Below are positions 36,101 through 44,863 of a DNA stretch of 64,000 nt, one piece after another; position 1 is the stretch's first letter; the number at the start of each line of letters is the position of its first letter. Location of the stretch: NCBI RefSeq assembly GCF_021869535.1, contig NW_026262668.1, positions 67,477,558 through 67,541,557 of the forward strand. The letters are read 5' to 3'. Made by a program: the position numbers and the translations under genes. This stretch comes from Mytilus californianus (Eukaryota > Mollusca > Bivalvia > Mytilida > Mytilidae). Below the pieces are notes generated by a model. It searched no databases. It saw nothing but the letters and a program-made list of their open reading frames with translations, and was not told where the DNA came from.

Positions 36101-37225
36101 CAACTGCTTTCCGGAAGAAGTCTTGAATTTCTCTTTCTTGATTCAAACAAAACTTATACCAATGGAATATATAGGGAAGGGAAAAAAAACTATTTTTTTA
36201 AGGTTCAATAGGTCAAAGATTAAGGTAGCCGTTACCAAAAATTAGAAAAATGAAAATAAACACATGGTTTCCTGATGACATCTTGGGCTTTCCTTGCTTG
36301 TTTAAAATACATCTTATACCAATTGAAGATTTGAGTAAGAGGGGAAATCGAGTAGATTTTAGAAACAATAGATTCATTCGTGATCGTTGTTACTTAAAAT
36401 ACCAAATAAAAAAAAAATGAACAAATGCTTTCGGGATGAAAATTATTAGTTTGGAGATCAAAAATTGGTCGTGCCAACTTTCTACTTGTTATAATTGATT
36501 GCATTTCGTTTATTCAACGTCCAGTGACAAAAACAAATTATAAGTTTATAGCATGTCCTTAAAATGTTAATGACGAATGAACAAATCCCTAATTATACCA
36601 ACCGACAGTCTAAGTCAGATTTTCGTGCTTAGTACTTAAAATGGATCAAGAGTCAGGACACATTAATCCTAGCCGGCCAGTCTTCTAATTTACTATTATT
36701 CTTAAATCTGCGTGTTTTATAACGGACACAGCAGACACGAATTTTAAAGTTTCAAGTTTAATCCAGACGGGGGTTTGAACTCGTATATTATCGCATTCAT
36801 AGTGAGCACGCTACCCCCAGACGACCAAAGTGGTTTATTCATTTATAGATAATACAGGTAATATAAAAAGCCAAAAAAGCACTTTAAATTTGATAAACTT
36901 TGACAAATCTAAATGCTTAGATTAAGAAATGTAACACTTACAATATCGTATGTAATACTTCCCAACCAGGCGAGGCTTCTAATTGAAAATAACAGTGTGT
37001 TGCATTAAAGTAGCATGCATTAGTTGCTCCATTATAGCTAGCAGCACAACATTGTGTCTTCTGACATTGAAGAGCACATTCCAACTTTGAAGTGGTAATG
37101 TATGTTGGACTTGATATAGACGGAAATTTTGTATCCTTCTTTATCAAGAAGTTCCCAACATTTTCGGCCACACTGTAAAATAAATACTCCAATAAAAGTT
37201 GAAAATAAATAACATAAAAATTCAT
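23949..37225 (-). CDS. Secreted PAN-like + C-type lectin protein, four exons, 212 aa
   Basis: Complete gene model on the minus strand: exon 1 37225-36942, exon 2 33307-33262, exon 3 25459-25378, exon 4 24175-23949, summing to 639 nt (212 codons plus stop). All three introns (3,634, 7,802 and 1,202 bp) are GT-AG and the phases 2, 0 and 1 join without breaking frame. The start at 37225 opens a signal peptide of about 20 residues. Residues 50-78 hold six cysteines in PAN/apple-like spacing. Residues 96-212 form a C-type lectin fold: W106, the C113 with GGHLA at 117-121, WIDG at 144, RPD at 174-176, the C184/C201 and C113/C210 pairs, and WDD at 196-198. RPD replaces the usual EPN or QPD of calcium-dependent sugar binding, so ligand specificity is unclear. 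Such lectins usually act in invertebrate immunity or mucus; that role is inference. Confidence 0.9.
24430..24640 (+). pseudogene. Penelope-like element C-terminal relic
   Basis: Inside lectin intron 3. Broken frames spell pieces of the Penelope C-terminal region: TGCTTATGAGGAAGCTATAT, GGGCTCTTGGTTGTAAAG, and SLRKFNERHYDLIDL, comparable to SLRKFYGRHHELVDRY at 42190-42420. Many indels; non-functional. The following 24640-25010 resembles the downstream tail at 34640-34800 only loosely. Confidence 0.7.
25378..25459 (-). CDS. Lectin gene exon 3 (C-x3-GGHLA core)
   Basis: An 82-nt exon after a pyrimidine-rich acceptor ending TATATAG and before donor GTAGGT. It encodes AQCISFGGHLAKVLNPVDDE and seven more residues, the hallmark GGHLA block of the C-type lectin fold. 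It is open in frame with exon 2 (phase 0) and leaves one base (phase 1) for exon 4. Confidence 0.92.
25460..28250. other. Lectin intron 2, proximal part; no gene confirmed
   Basis: Mostly AT-rich. A 68-codon minus ORF at 25871-26077 contains a hydrophobic stretch but no matching splice context. At about 27310-27440 blocks such as TGTTTAATCCGTGGG and CTCTTTGAGGGGTCAACGTG resemble the SINE-like repeat at 51060-51190, suggesting an old plus-strand copy. Confidence 0.4.
28251..28740 (-). repeat. Retroelement 3' tail, minus strand
   Basis: Reading the minus strand, blocks from 28740 (GGTTCGTGTTGCTTAGACTT, GCCATGGCGTTGTCAG, GAGTTTGAATGTCTCCTGGT) match the plus-strand tail at 34655-34800. Further on it reaches TGTTGAAGACCGTACTTTGA and GAGTTGTCTCATTGGCACTC, which match the ends of R1. 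It therefore links the two tail types into one unit. The 89-codon ORF at 28341-28610 lies inside it and is not credible as a host gene. Confidence 0.72.
29050..29691 (-). pseudogene. SAM-domain protein pseudogene
   Basis: Within lectin intron 2, same strand. From the ATG at 29691 the frame encodes a sterile alpha motif-like segment: LGPGFKKYSATFSEHGF, then after one in-frame TGA (codon 34, 29590-29592) DLLIMTQDERMPLGHKRKIE and AIKHL. The L-x-x-L-G, F-x-x-x-G-F and LGHKRKI positions fit the SAM fold. A Lys/Glu-rich region follows, stopping at 29362. A +1 shift continues it (LKDKLGKAYAAQNAIKKFI), and another shift gives CSICHILCHRSDEN and a Lys-rich tail to about 29050. One stop and at least two frameshifts show it is dead. 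Because it lacks introns here, a processed or element-borne origin is possible; parent gene unknown. Confidence 0.72.
29692..30509. other. No gene seen
   Basis: AT-rich intronic DNA of the lectin gene. The 91-codon minus ORF at 30250-30525 has no recognisable motif. Confidence 0.45.
30505..30755 (+). pseudogene. Unidentified protein fragment with one frameshift
   Basis: An open stretch antisense to the lectin gene encodes RFDGNCFNVIDGPTGSFELI, then a hydrophilic segment ending IYIPGDQLLWKLCF at a TAG (about 30688). Shifting by one base continues SDSLKVNITSTLPQLFRPEL to a TAA near 30753. Amino-acid composition and codon use look like real coding sequence rather than chance. I do not recognise the family; it could be the end of a mobile-element protein. 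Confidence 0.45.
31022..31609. mobile_element. MITE-like element flanked by TTAA
   Basis: The left end GGTAGATTCATGGTATACC and the reversed right end GGTAGATCATAAGTATATAC are imperfect inverted repeats 588 bp apart. TTAA flanks both sides (31018-31021 and 31610-31613). The interior has no transposase and only an 85-codon chance ORF. The GGTAG terminus resembles that of the X element at 55030, suggesting related mobilising machinery. Whether the target duplication is TTAA or TTA/TAA cannot be decided here. Confidence 0.62.
31614..33261. other. No gene seen; R1 fragment
   Basis: AT-rich intronic DNA. A short R1 tail fragment (TGTAGTCTCATTGACAATCA) is at about 31993-32025. Confidence 0.45.
33262..33307 (-). 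CDS. Lectin gene exon 2 (46-nt micro-exon)
   Basis: A 46-nt exon between the acceptor CTCTCTTTTCAG and the donor GTGATG. Its first base completes the Leu codon left open by exon 1, then it encodes SKVFFNQLTTWPDAE, the classic W-x-D-A segment just before the second conserved lectin cysteine. Its frame and phase fit both neighbours, which strongly supports a call that size alone would not. Confidence 0.87.
33405..33535 (-). mobile_element. Penelope-like 3' tail fragment, minus strand
   Basis: Reverse complement of the tail blocks at 8619-8830 and 16051-16300: here CGGAAAGTCCCATATCAAAT, GGCAAAATCAAAAGCTCAAA and ACATCAAACGAATGGAAAAC. Lies in lectin intron 1, 100 bp beyond exon 2. Confidence 0.8.
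33536..34469. other. No gene seen
   Basis: AT-rich intronic DNA of lectin intron 1; nothing recognised. Confidence 0.45.
34470..34810 (+). mobile_element. Penelope-like element terminal fragment and tail
   Basis: Starts with AGCGGATATGTTCCTAATGA and GTAACTACAATCCCGTTCCC, which by recall follow the end of the Penelope-like ORF in mussels. The tail continues with GCATGAGCAACACGACGGGT, a GC-richer patch, and GCCATGGCGTTGTCAG. The last part is matched on the minus strand at 28600-28740. Two overlapping ORFs (34528-34809, 34688-34894) are tail shadows. Confidence 0.65.
35035..35235 (+). repeat. Dispersed tail R1, second copy
   Basis: Blocks AAATCAGGCTATTAGTTTTC, TTTTACATTTGTCATTTCGG, TATAGCTTGTTATGCGGTGT and TTATTGTTGAAGGCCGTACG align in order with 13045-13245 and 40865-41070. 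Confidence 0.8.
35236..36499. other. No gene seen; one GTCC-rich patch
   Basis: AT-rich intronic DNA. At 36073-36100 the run GGTCCGTCCGTCTGTCCGTG, followed by two imperfectly similar stretches about 130 bp apart (TTTCTTGATTCAAACAAAAC and TTGCTTGTTTAAAATACATC, each before CTTATACCAAT), suggests an old duplicated repeat. Confidence 0.4.
36505..36828 (-). mobile_element. tRNA-derived SINE-like element
   Basis: On the minus strand the head reads GGTCGTCTGGGGGTAGCGTG, followed about 30 bp later by GAGTTCAAACCCCCGTCTGG, positions and sequence like the A and B boxes of an RNA polymerase III promoter. The body ends about 36500-36530 with GTCACTGGACGTTGAATAAA and a CAATCAATT stretch, comparable to the tails at 46945-46980 and 51320-51360. 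The anticodon arm cannot be folded into a functional tRNA by eye, so this is a SINE rather than a tRNA gene. It lies just downstream of lectin exon 1, inside intron 1. Confidence 0.55.
36942..37225 (-). CDS. Lectin gene exon 1 (signal peptide, PAN-like region)
   Basis: Starts at the ATG at 37225 because the next residues (MNFYVIYFQLLLEYLFYS) make a good signal peptide; an in-frame ATG at 37351 is less likely. The exon ends at 36942 before GTAAGTGTTA, leaving TT as a phase-2 remainder. Six cysteines at residues 50, 54, 59, 60, 71 and 78 repeat the spacing of the orphan exon at 7030-7319 exactly. Confidence 0.88.
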
Positions 37226-37539
37226 GATTTTCTCTGTTCGTATTTTTAAGCAAAATTCCACAAATGGTTGACAACACGAGGAAACATTGGAAGCAAACTT
37301 TTCAATGTATAAATTATTGATAATAAATAAAACAAGTGTATTCAAAATCATTCATTTAAACACAGAACAACTGTTTTCAATCTAAATGGCGATCGACCAC
37401 GTGGCTTAATAGTTGTTCATGTCGATGCCAGGAAATGAAGTAGACACTATCTAGTAGATTGTGGCTAAGTACAATTCAATATAACATAAAGAGGTTGAAG
37501 TATGGTGCAATATATGAACAGTTTTTCTTCGCTCTATAG

Positions 37540-38145
37540 CCATTCATTTTGACCCAAACGTTTTATAAATATATAGAGCGTTTGAAAGCATGAATTTGTT
37601 TTAAAAACATTGAGTACTTTGAGTTTCACTACGATAACTTCTATTTTCTTATATGGTTCTGTATAATTATATTAAATCTATTGTTTATAGTTTTGATTTT
37701 TGTTTTTTGTTTTTTGTATGCTGTTCAATGAACTTATTTTATTGAATTTGAAAGTGCTGCTGAACTTAGATTGTGTTGTGAGACTCTAATTATATCTTAT
37801 TTGTTTCTCACTGATCGAGATAAAACAAAAATAATAATATTGGGATTGAAGCAATTACTAAACGTTTATAGCTTTTCATGTTGACCGAAACTTCTTATCA
37901 ATACAGGAGCGTTTGAAAGCATGAATTCGTAATTAAAACATAGAGGCCTTTGAGCTTCACTACGATAACTTCAAGATTTCTTATATGATCTGTATAATCA
38001 TATTAAATCTATTCTGTATAGTTTTAGTTTTAGTTTTTGTATTCTTTTCAATGAACTAATCTGATTAAATTAAGTGCTGTCATTCTTAGATTTTGTTGTG
38101 AGACTCTAATTGTATCTTATTTATTTCTCACTGATCGAGGTAAAA
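37540..38145. repeat. About 320-bp tandem duplication, two copies
   Basis: Copies at about 37546-37835 and 37868-38145 share GAGCGTTTGAAAGCATGAAT, CACTACGATAACTTC, TTGTTGTGAGACTCTAATT and TTTCTCACTGATCGAG. They differ by numerous point changes and small indels. The segment lies upstream of the lectin gene start; a promoter role is possible but not shown. Confidence 0.85.
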
Positions 38146-38395
38146 AAAAACGTTTGGGGTGAAACATTCACTAAACTAGTTGAACTCTTTCCTGTAGCTA
38201 TTAGGGAAACTCTTTGCTATTTCTTTGTGTATTTCCGACTCCAACGATTAACAATTTGCCTTACGATTTACTTTAAGCGTTAACTTTTATATTTGATTGC
38301 TGTTTCTACCACATTTACCGAGTCGTTAGGTTGAACATTAGGCAAAACAACTATAACATTTTAGAAAAAGTAATTTTTGACATACGAGGAACACA

Positions 38396-38548
38396 GATAG
38401 GTGTTTCAGTCTGCTTTATCAAAAGAGGGGTTGCTATTTTGGATAGGTGTTTCAGTCTGCTTTATCTGAAGAGGGGTTGCTATTTTGGATCGGTTTTTCA
38501 GCCTACTTTATAAAAAGAGGGGGTTGCTATTTTGGATAGGTTTCCAGG
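38396..38548. repeat. 46-bp minisatellite, about 3.2 units
   Basis: Units beginning GGTGTTTCAGTCTGCTTTAT and ending TTGCTATTTTGGAT start at about 38400, 38446, 38492 and 38539 (partial). Because 46 is not a multiple of three the repeat changes frame each unit, so it is not a coding repeat. Confidence 0.9.
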
Positions 38549-40559
38549 CAAATCTACAAACAAATTGAAAATATAGGAGAACATGAAATTCAAATGAGTT
38601 GCACCATGCTATATCACAAGTTAAAACTTGCCAATATGAAAGGAAACTATGGCTAGTCCAACAGAATGTTAGGAGAAGGTATGATAAAGTTACTTTCTTT
38701 TTCCCCGTGAATTCGAAAATCATAATGTATTATTAAATTAATCTGCCAAAAAACATCCAGCAGTTCATGGTAAGACATTATTCTGTCAGATATCAGTACT
38801 TATATAAATGAAAACATTGGCATTTGGGCTTCAAACTTCTTACATTAAGTGTAAAACAACAAAAACTTGAAAATAGCCTCATTTTGAGATCTTGTCATTA
38901 ATATGTAGTTTACACAAAAAGATATTTTGCTACAAGATGTATTTAACAAAGATGCTAATATGTTTAAAGCATCTTTTTTGGTAATGATCTTGCTCAAATA
39001 TATATATTGACCAAAACGTATGCGTGAAATTGCCATTTAAGGTTAAAAAGGAAATTTCGAAATGTTTAGAACGTAATAGTGGCATTATAAGTTATCTTTC
39101 TGTCTGAAGTTTTCAGATTTAAGCAATTGCTTCATATATCAATAAAATTAACAAAATTTTGAGAGCTGGAATAAGTTTACCATGTTTACTATGTTTGAAA
39201 ATTGATGGCCAAATAATGGCTGTTATCGTACCTCGTACTTTCTATTTTTTTGTTGGCACATACTTAGAATTTAAAAAAAAAATACTTCCAAATACGAACG
39301 TCTTATTTTCATTTTAGCAGTGCGGTTTTTTTAAGAGGTAGTCGATAAATCTAATTCGATGAAAACATAGGGTGTTGATATTAGCACCTCGTAAGTGTCC
39401 CAAAATTGGTCACAGCTTGTAATGTATTTGCATTACCAGAATGTAACATTCCTTCAATTGTAATTATTATTTAGAAGGTGATTGATTTTAACGAACTTAT
39501 TTTCGGTACAATAAGTCTGGCAGGACAAAATAAATATGTATTAAGTTAAATGATTAAAACATCATTATGAAATTTTAAACAAGTGATAAAAAAACCATTA
39601 ATAAGAAGATGTATTGCTTAGAAAGAGTGCAAAACAATACACTGTATAATAGATGAAAATAATACAGCAATATTCAGTTAATATGACGTTGTTTTCTGAG
39701 ATTCTTTTCTATAGCTATAGCCTTTACGTTCAATAATTTTAAAGCCTCAATTGATTTTGGTTAATTGTGATCATTTTATAAAACACAAAATACCACTTAC
39801 TGATTCAGTTAAGTGTCAATTATTGCGTAAGAATCGAATCAACTCAATACAATTGTATAAGTTGTAAAATTCTTATATAATCTGAATAGATTCTCATGTT
39901 GTCTTTTTCCTTTTCATAGCGCTCTGCTCTTGGTAATTGGAGATTTATCGTGCAATCTTTTCACCCTGCATTCAGCCGTTGTATAAACATGTACGTCCAT
40001 ACGTAATATATTCACTTTTTATTATATTCATTTTAGGATTGTTGCTCGCATAATCTTTGTTTTTCTTTGTATCTAAGCAATCCTTATTGTGATAGCATGG
40101 CGGATGGAATTTCCATCAAATCTAAAAAATAAAACAAAAAAGGTGACCATCAAATTAATTTTTTTTCTCCTTTTCTCTGGTAGGTATTCAAGATAAAAAT
40201 GCTAGGCTTAAAATTGTATCGGATATTAGTTATATTTTGTACTTTAAATGAAAGAAATGTAGAAACGCGACAAGCTAATACTAGTATTGTTCAAACTGTC
40301 AAACCATTCAATCGATACATGCATTTTTGCATCCATAGCAGTTTATGAGAATGTCTGAATATCATAATGAAAGGGTTATATAACGTGGAGATTTCAGATG
40401 AAAAGCACGTTATTTAGCTATAAAATTATAGATTAATTGATTGATTGTTGCTTGCATTACGTCTATTGGCAAGTATTTCATGCATAATGACGAGGACATA
40501 TTAACATTTGATATAACATGTAGATTCTGCAAAGTAAGTCGACCTTGATGACTAGTGGC
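38549..40559. other. No gene seen
   Basis: About 2 kb of AT-rich DNA. ORFs at 38508-38723 and 38845-39036 show no recognised content. Confidence 0.45.
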
Positions 40560-41070
40560 AAATTTTGTCTGCACTAAAAATGAGGGCGTGTCGGATAGGG
40601 GTTGATTTTCTGCCTTGCAAACGCCACCTACAAACCCCTCAAATTGTTGTTACAATGGTTTGTTTTTGCGCAAAAAGAGTCACAATCGTACTACACGAGG
40701 CATCGTGTTGAACGTCCCTTTTACTCTAACGTGGCTGTGCGTAGCCAAACGGCGCCCAACTTTATCAAGGGCTTTACAGCTGACTGGGAAAAGTCCAGGG
40801 ATAATTATATTTCTATTCCCCGTCACTGCATTGGGTGTAAAAAAAAAGCGTAAATATTTAGATTAATTAATTAACTTATAAACTAGGTCGTTAGTTTCCT
40901 CGTTTGAATTGTTTTACATTTCTTTTTCATGTCGGGTCCTTTTATACCTGACAATACAGTATGGGTTTTTTTTCTCATTGTTGAAGGCCTACGGTAACCT
41001 ATAATTGATTGCATCCACGTCATGTTGACGCTTGTTGATAATTGTTTCCGTGGCAATCATGCCACAACCT
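40560..41070 (+). repeat. Retroelement-type tail ending in R1
   Basis: A GC-richer section (40560-40855) with two long overlapping frames is followed by an R1 tail (CGTTAGTTTCCTCGTTTGAA, GTTGAAGGCCTACGGTAACC, GTGGCAATCATGCCACAACC). Both 83-codon frames can be open at once because the region is short; neither has a recognised domain. I read it as the 3' part of an element, not as host genes. Confidence 0.6.
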
Positions 41071-42189
41071 TTTTATATTATATGTATAATCATGTAAAAA
41101 TCTTAACAAGAATGTATTCTTAGTAAAAAGAGGCGTAAGATACCAAAGGGAGAATCAAAACTTCATGAAACGAAGAGAGACCGACAATATCATGACATAA
41201 AAAAACGAAAAACGAATGAAACACAAACAAACAAAAAGCCGGGGTAATAACAGGTGCTACATGTATATGATATCGAAAGGTAAGCAAATTGGATCCACGT
41301 GTGTTGTACCCGTCGTTTTACTCATGGTAAGTACAAATTCGGTGTTGAGTTCACACTCGAGGAACAAAAAAATAGGAAGTCGTAGATACAATGTATAATA
41401 TCTAACAACTGTTTCATATCACACAAAAAAAAATCGAAGTATTGCATCTGCATTAAAATTTGTGACACTTTATTATATATAATTTCATTTTCATAAACAT
41501 AACGCAGTATTGTTGGATAGCAAAATTTATTTTAAAACGCAATCTATAGGTATACTGTGTCTGTGTTATTTGTCAATAGGAAATTCCATATATATCTTAT
41601 TATAGTGACGCAACACTAAATTATTCTTTTTAATTTTAATTTTCAAATACCCAATACTTGTAAAATGAATACATAACCATTAATTTCATTCATTACTACA
41701 CCGTCTAAATAGCATTTGCAATTCGAAAGTTGATTTGATGACGTCACGTTTAATGTTCAAATCATGTGGTATTTACTGAAACCCTGGTTTTCTCTATATT
41801 AATTGTTTTGTCAACGTCAAATGCAATGACTGATGTTACCAACGCCTACATGATTGACAGAAAAGCCAACAATTTCTGTTGAGCATGTTTTGAGTTTTGT
41901 TTTATTCCTTCTGATTTCTGCTCTTTCTAACCGATTATAGTCTGTTTAGCGGTTTAAACTGTATATGCTTTAAAATGATTATGCAATCGATTCTATAGCT
42001 TTTCAGTATATGGGAATCATTTATAATATGAATCTGTCGTTCATGACATTCGACAGCTTGGTTAGCAGTTGACGTTGCAGCCGTAAATCTGTTTTTGCAA
42101 ATGGCGTAATGAAATCTTATTGACGTTGCGTTGTAACTACAATTTATTCTGGTCATTAGCAAATTCCGTCGGCCTGTACTTTAGTTGTA
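41071..42189. other. Tail fragments, no gene
   Basis: At 41135-41230 a minus-strand fragment resembles the tail at 28600-28740 (AAGATACCAAAGGGAGAATC, GACCGACAATATCATGACAT). The rest is unassigned; ORFs at 41216-41398 and 41935-42162 lack recognisable content. Confidence 0.45.
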
Positions 42190-42425
42190 AGGACAGTAAG
42201 AGGACTTTTGACATGAAATTGTCTAGTAACAGCATAACGGTCAACCAACTCGTGATGGCGTCCGTAAAATTTACGAAGGGATGCTTTCACTTGGAACTCT
42301 TGGTTTAATAGCTTCCTTGTCAGCAGCAGTCCTCTATCAAGGAAATCATGATAGGAAATACAAGCCCTGGAATATCGTATCAACTAGGAGTTATATACTC
42401 CGTATGTAGGCGCTACTGGAATGTT
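42190..42425 (-). pseudogene. Penelope-like element C-terminal relic
   Basis: The minus frame encodes IRYSRACISYHDFLDRGLLL, TRKLLNQEFQVKASLRKF and YGRHHELVDRY, the conserved region after the reverse transcriptase in Penelope-like elements; compare ISQLIRYSRAC in the plus-strand relic near 15480. It is open over about 75 codons but isolated from any reverse transcriptase core, so it is a fragment. Confidence 0.85.
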
Positions 42426-42534
42426 GCTACATAAAAATGGAAGTTTACAATTGGGAAGCTGAAATCATCTCTTTTGCCGTAAAGTTTTGTTTTCAAACGA
42501 CCCTAATTGTCAATTTCTAGATGTAAGTCAAGTT

Positions 42535-43060
42535 TCTAAAAAAATCAAAGTTTATAATTTGGTGCGCTGATTCCTCAACAATTGGTTTCTTTTTTGTTGT
42601 GATGACCACCGAATGTTGTATTTCAGAATTACTTCTAGGTTTAATATGAACTACTGGATGTGTACCTGTACTTCCACTAATAAGTGTGTCGTTGATTTCA
42701 ATTATTGGACTTGTTTACCTCTTCTCTGTCATTTTTCTCTGACCAATTGTTTCTATCTGATGGTTCCACATAGACTGTGATTCACATCTATGGACGACCT
42801 AGTTTTGTTTTCAATTCATCGAGATGTTATGGTTTGGTGAGTATTTTCGGTATATTTCCTGTAGAATTATTACATCAATAGTGTATACCCATCATATACA
42901 GACGAAGTCAATGTCGGGATTAGTTAGACTGTTCATGTTATTGTTAAGATGTAGTTCTGTTGTATATTCAACGTTTTTTCCATGTCTTGTAATACTAATA
43001 TTGCTGCTGCTAAGGACAAATGTAATATACAAAATGAATAAAAAGATAATGCTTTTACTC
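42535..43060 (-). pseudogene. Decayed tandem paralogue of the Ser/Thr-rich secreted gene
   Basis: The nucleotide sequence aligns along its length with the intact gene at 44864-45544. The N-terminal part still reads FLFILYITFVLSSSNIS and YTTELHLNNNMNSLTN against YTTDLHLNNNMNNLMPT, then stops at 42892. Beyond it, matching DNA blocks (GATGACCACCGAATGTTGTA, TCGTTGATTTCAATTATTGG, TCACATCTATGGACGACCTA) continue with indels and deletions that break the frame. The homology also covers the upstream flank to about 43690, so the gene was duplicated with its promoter region and this copy then decayed. Confidence 0.85.
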
Positions 43061-43690
43061 GATAAACCTGATTTAAATATAAAAGGAAAAATAGTTAAGC
43101 AATGGAAATTGGTCTTCACAAGTATAGTGTTATTACAAACAAAAACAATAAAATAGGTGACAGCAAATCTCAATATCATTAATTAGCTGACCTTCAAATG
43201 AAGAAGATACACTTTTTAAATATTGAAAGAAATGGTGTACATGTATTTTGTTTTTCATTTATAATAGTTTGTTTATATTTACTTGACAAATTCGTAATGC
43301 CTGCGTTTAACACCCACCTGTAATTAATTGTGTTGTTTATTTTAAACCTAGCCCATAACCCGACATTTCGTTGTACACCTCATATAACCTCGTGAAAACA
43401 CTGATATGTTTTGTTCTGATTTCAGTAGTAGGCGAATGTGACAAATTTTTACTAGTTATTTGTTTCGTTCTCCCAACCTTGATTTTTAAAGGTAAGATCA
43501 TATTTCCTCATGGTTTTTTATTTACTTTTTTGTTATAATTTCAGTATTCAAATTTTTTGACGTTCATGCGTTTTACGAATATGTGTTTTCCTGTTCTTCT
43601 AATTCGTGATTTGGAAGTGATTTTTTTCAATGGTGTTGCTTTCTTGTAAATGATGCCAAATATTCATAAAAAAACGGTATTTGCAACATA
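43061..43690. repeat. Flank of the duplicated segment, copy 1
   Basis: Aligns with 45600-46210, the upstream region of the intact paralogue. Shared blocks: CCTGTAATTAATTGTGTTGT, TTAGCTGACCTTCAAATGAA versus TTAACTAACCTTCAAATAAA, and GTGTACATGTATTTTGTTTT. No gene of its own. Confidence 0.8.
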
Positions 43691-43829
43691 TTGACAAGTC
43701 AAGTATGGTACAGGCCTATCAGGTAAAATATCCCCAACACCTATGATACCAGAGGTATGATTTTGATACATACGTGAAATCGTTTGACACTAAAGGCTGT
43801 AACTTACCAGTGCCTATATTTCCATTGAA

Positions 43830-44510
43830 ATAAATGACAAAAACATTTATATTTCGTGTCATTTGCGTTAGTTCATCCTGATTTGGTTTAATAGATAACA
43901 CGAGTTTTAGTCCATTCGACAGATTGAATAGCTTTAAAATAAAACTGAGGAACAAAACAAGTGAGAGAAACAAATGATTGAGGTTTTAAGACCATTTAGA
44001 GAAAAGCAACGATATTCAAAGCTCTAAACATGAACAAGAGCCGATTTTTTTAAGTGAATTTCAGAGATACCAATGTAGTGTCCTGATCCTTGGTATGTCT
44101 CCCCTAATATCCTGCAGAGATGCTTTAAATCAAATAATTGACATCTAAATTGTTTGATTATCGATATGTTTTGGAACTTATAATACATTTTAAATGAAAT
44201 ATTGAGAAAATATTCATTAATACGTCGTATTTATTTTATTTGTGTTGTTCTTCTTCTGTCTTTATTGTATCTTATTGGTAATCATACCACACCTCCTTTA
44301 ATTTTATAAGAATCACAGATGCAAATTAACAATATACACACATTATCGAAGCCTCTTGGCTGCTGTTCACCTTCAGTAAAAATCATAAAGGGGGAGGTTA
44401 AACATAGTTCATGGACCGAAGTCTGCCATTCATAATGACTAATGGGTCCAAAACTCAACGAACGAGTTAATAAAAATGAATATTGTTTTAAGGTAAATAT
44501 GTTCATATAA
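43830..44510. repeat. Segments copied again at 48.5 and 52.5 kb
   Basis: 43850-43990 resembles 48480-48600 (GTTTAATAGATAACACGA; GTGAGAGAAACAAATGATTG against GTGGGAGAAACAAAATTATC). 44300-44475 resembles 52500-52645 (TTCATAAAGGGGAGGTTAAG type block, ACTCAACGAACGA). The two pieces are adjacent here but about 4 kb apart in the other location, where a SINE and a LINE have since been inserted between them. The ORFs at 43719-43973 and 44282-44506 are not conserved in the other copies. Confidence 0.7.
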
Positions 44511-44562
44511 ATAAAGTTCAGTAGACTGTATAGTACTGGTATTAGTCTTGATCATCTATAGT

Positions 44563-44602
44563 TTATGTCCATTGTCCAGGATTACAGGCAGGGTGGTTGA
44601 AA
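44563..44602 (-). CDS. Possible alternative terminal exon of the Ser/Thr-rich gene
   Basis: After the acceptor TTTATATTTCAG the 40 nt encode one completing base, then FNHPACNPGQWT and TAA. It would join a donor at 44979/44978 (exon ending with the GG of a Gly codon), giving 201 residues. The fit of phase and the proline/cysteine content are suggestive, but a 40-nt match can arise by chance. Confidence 0.3.
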
Positions 44603-44863
44603 CTGAAATATAAACAGAACAATACAAATTATTAATTTAAAGTAAAACCCCGTTTTGAGAGACTTTTTTTAAAATTGTTTTGATGTTGTATTAATGGAAA
44701 GAAAGGCAGTCCTACCTATTCAGTATTAACATCTTGACTTTAATTTGTACCTTTTCAGAAGAATAGAGTCGCATTTGTTTTAAATCAATGCATTAGTTTT
44801 CTTGTTAAAAAGATTCGTAGGATGATTGTTTTATACTATTGAAATTATTTCTGTTGATCTATT

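Noticed and set aside
36757-36828. Functional tRNA gene
   Set aside because: Box-like motifs are present but acceptor and anticodon stems do not pair convincingly, and a long SINE-type body follows.
40602-40866. Two overlapping 83-codon ORFs
   Set aside because: Overlapping frames within a repeat-type tail followed directly by R1; no domain in either.
42824-43156. 110-codon plus-strand ORF
   Set aside because: Antisense shadow of the decayed Ser/Thr-rich paralogue and its flank.
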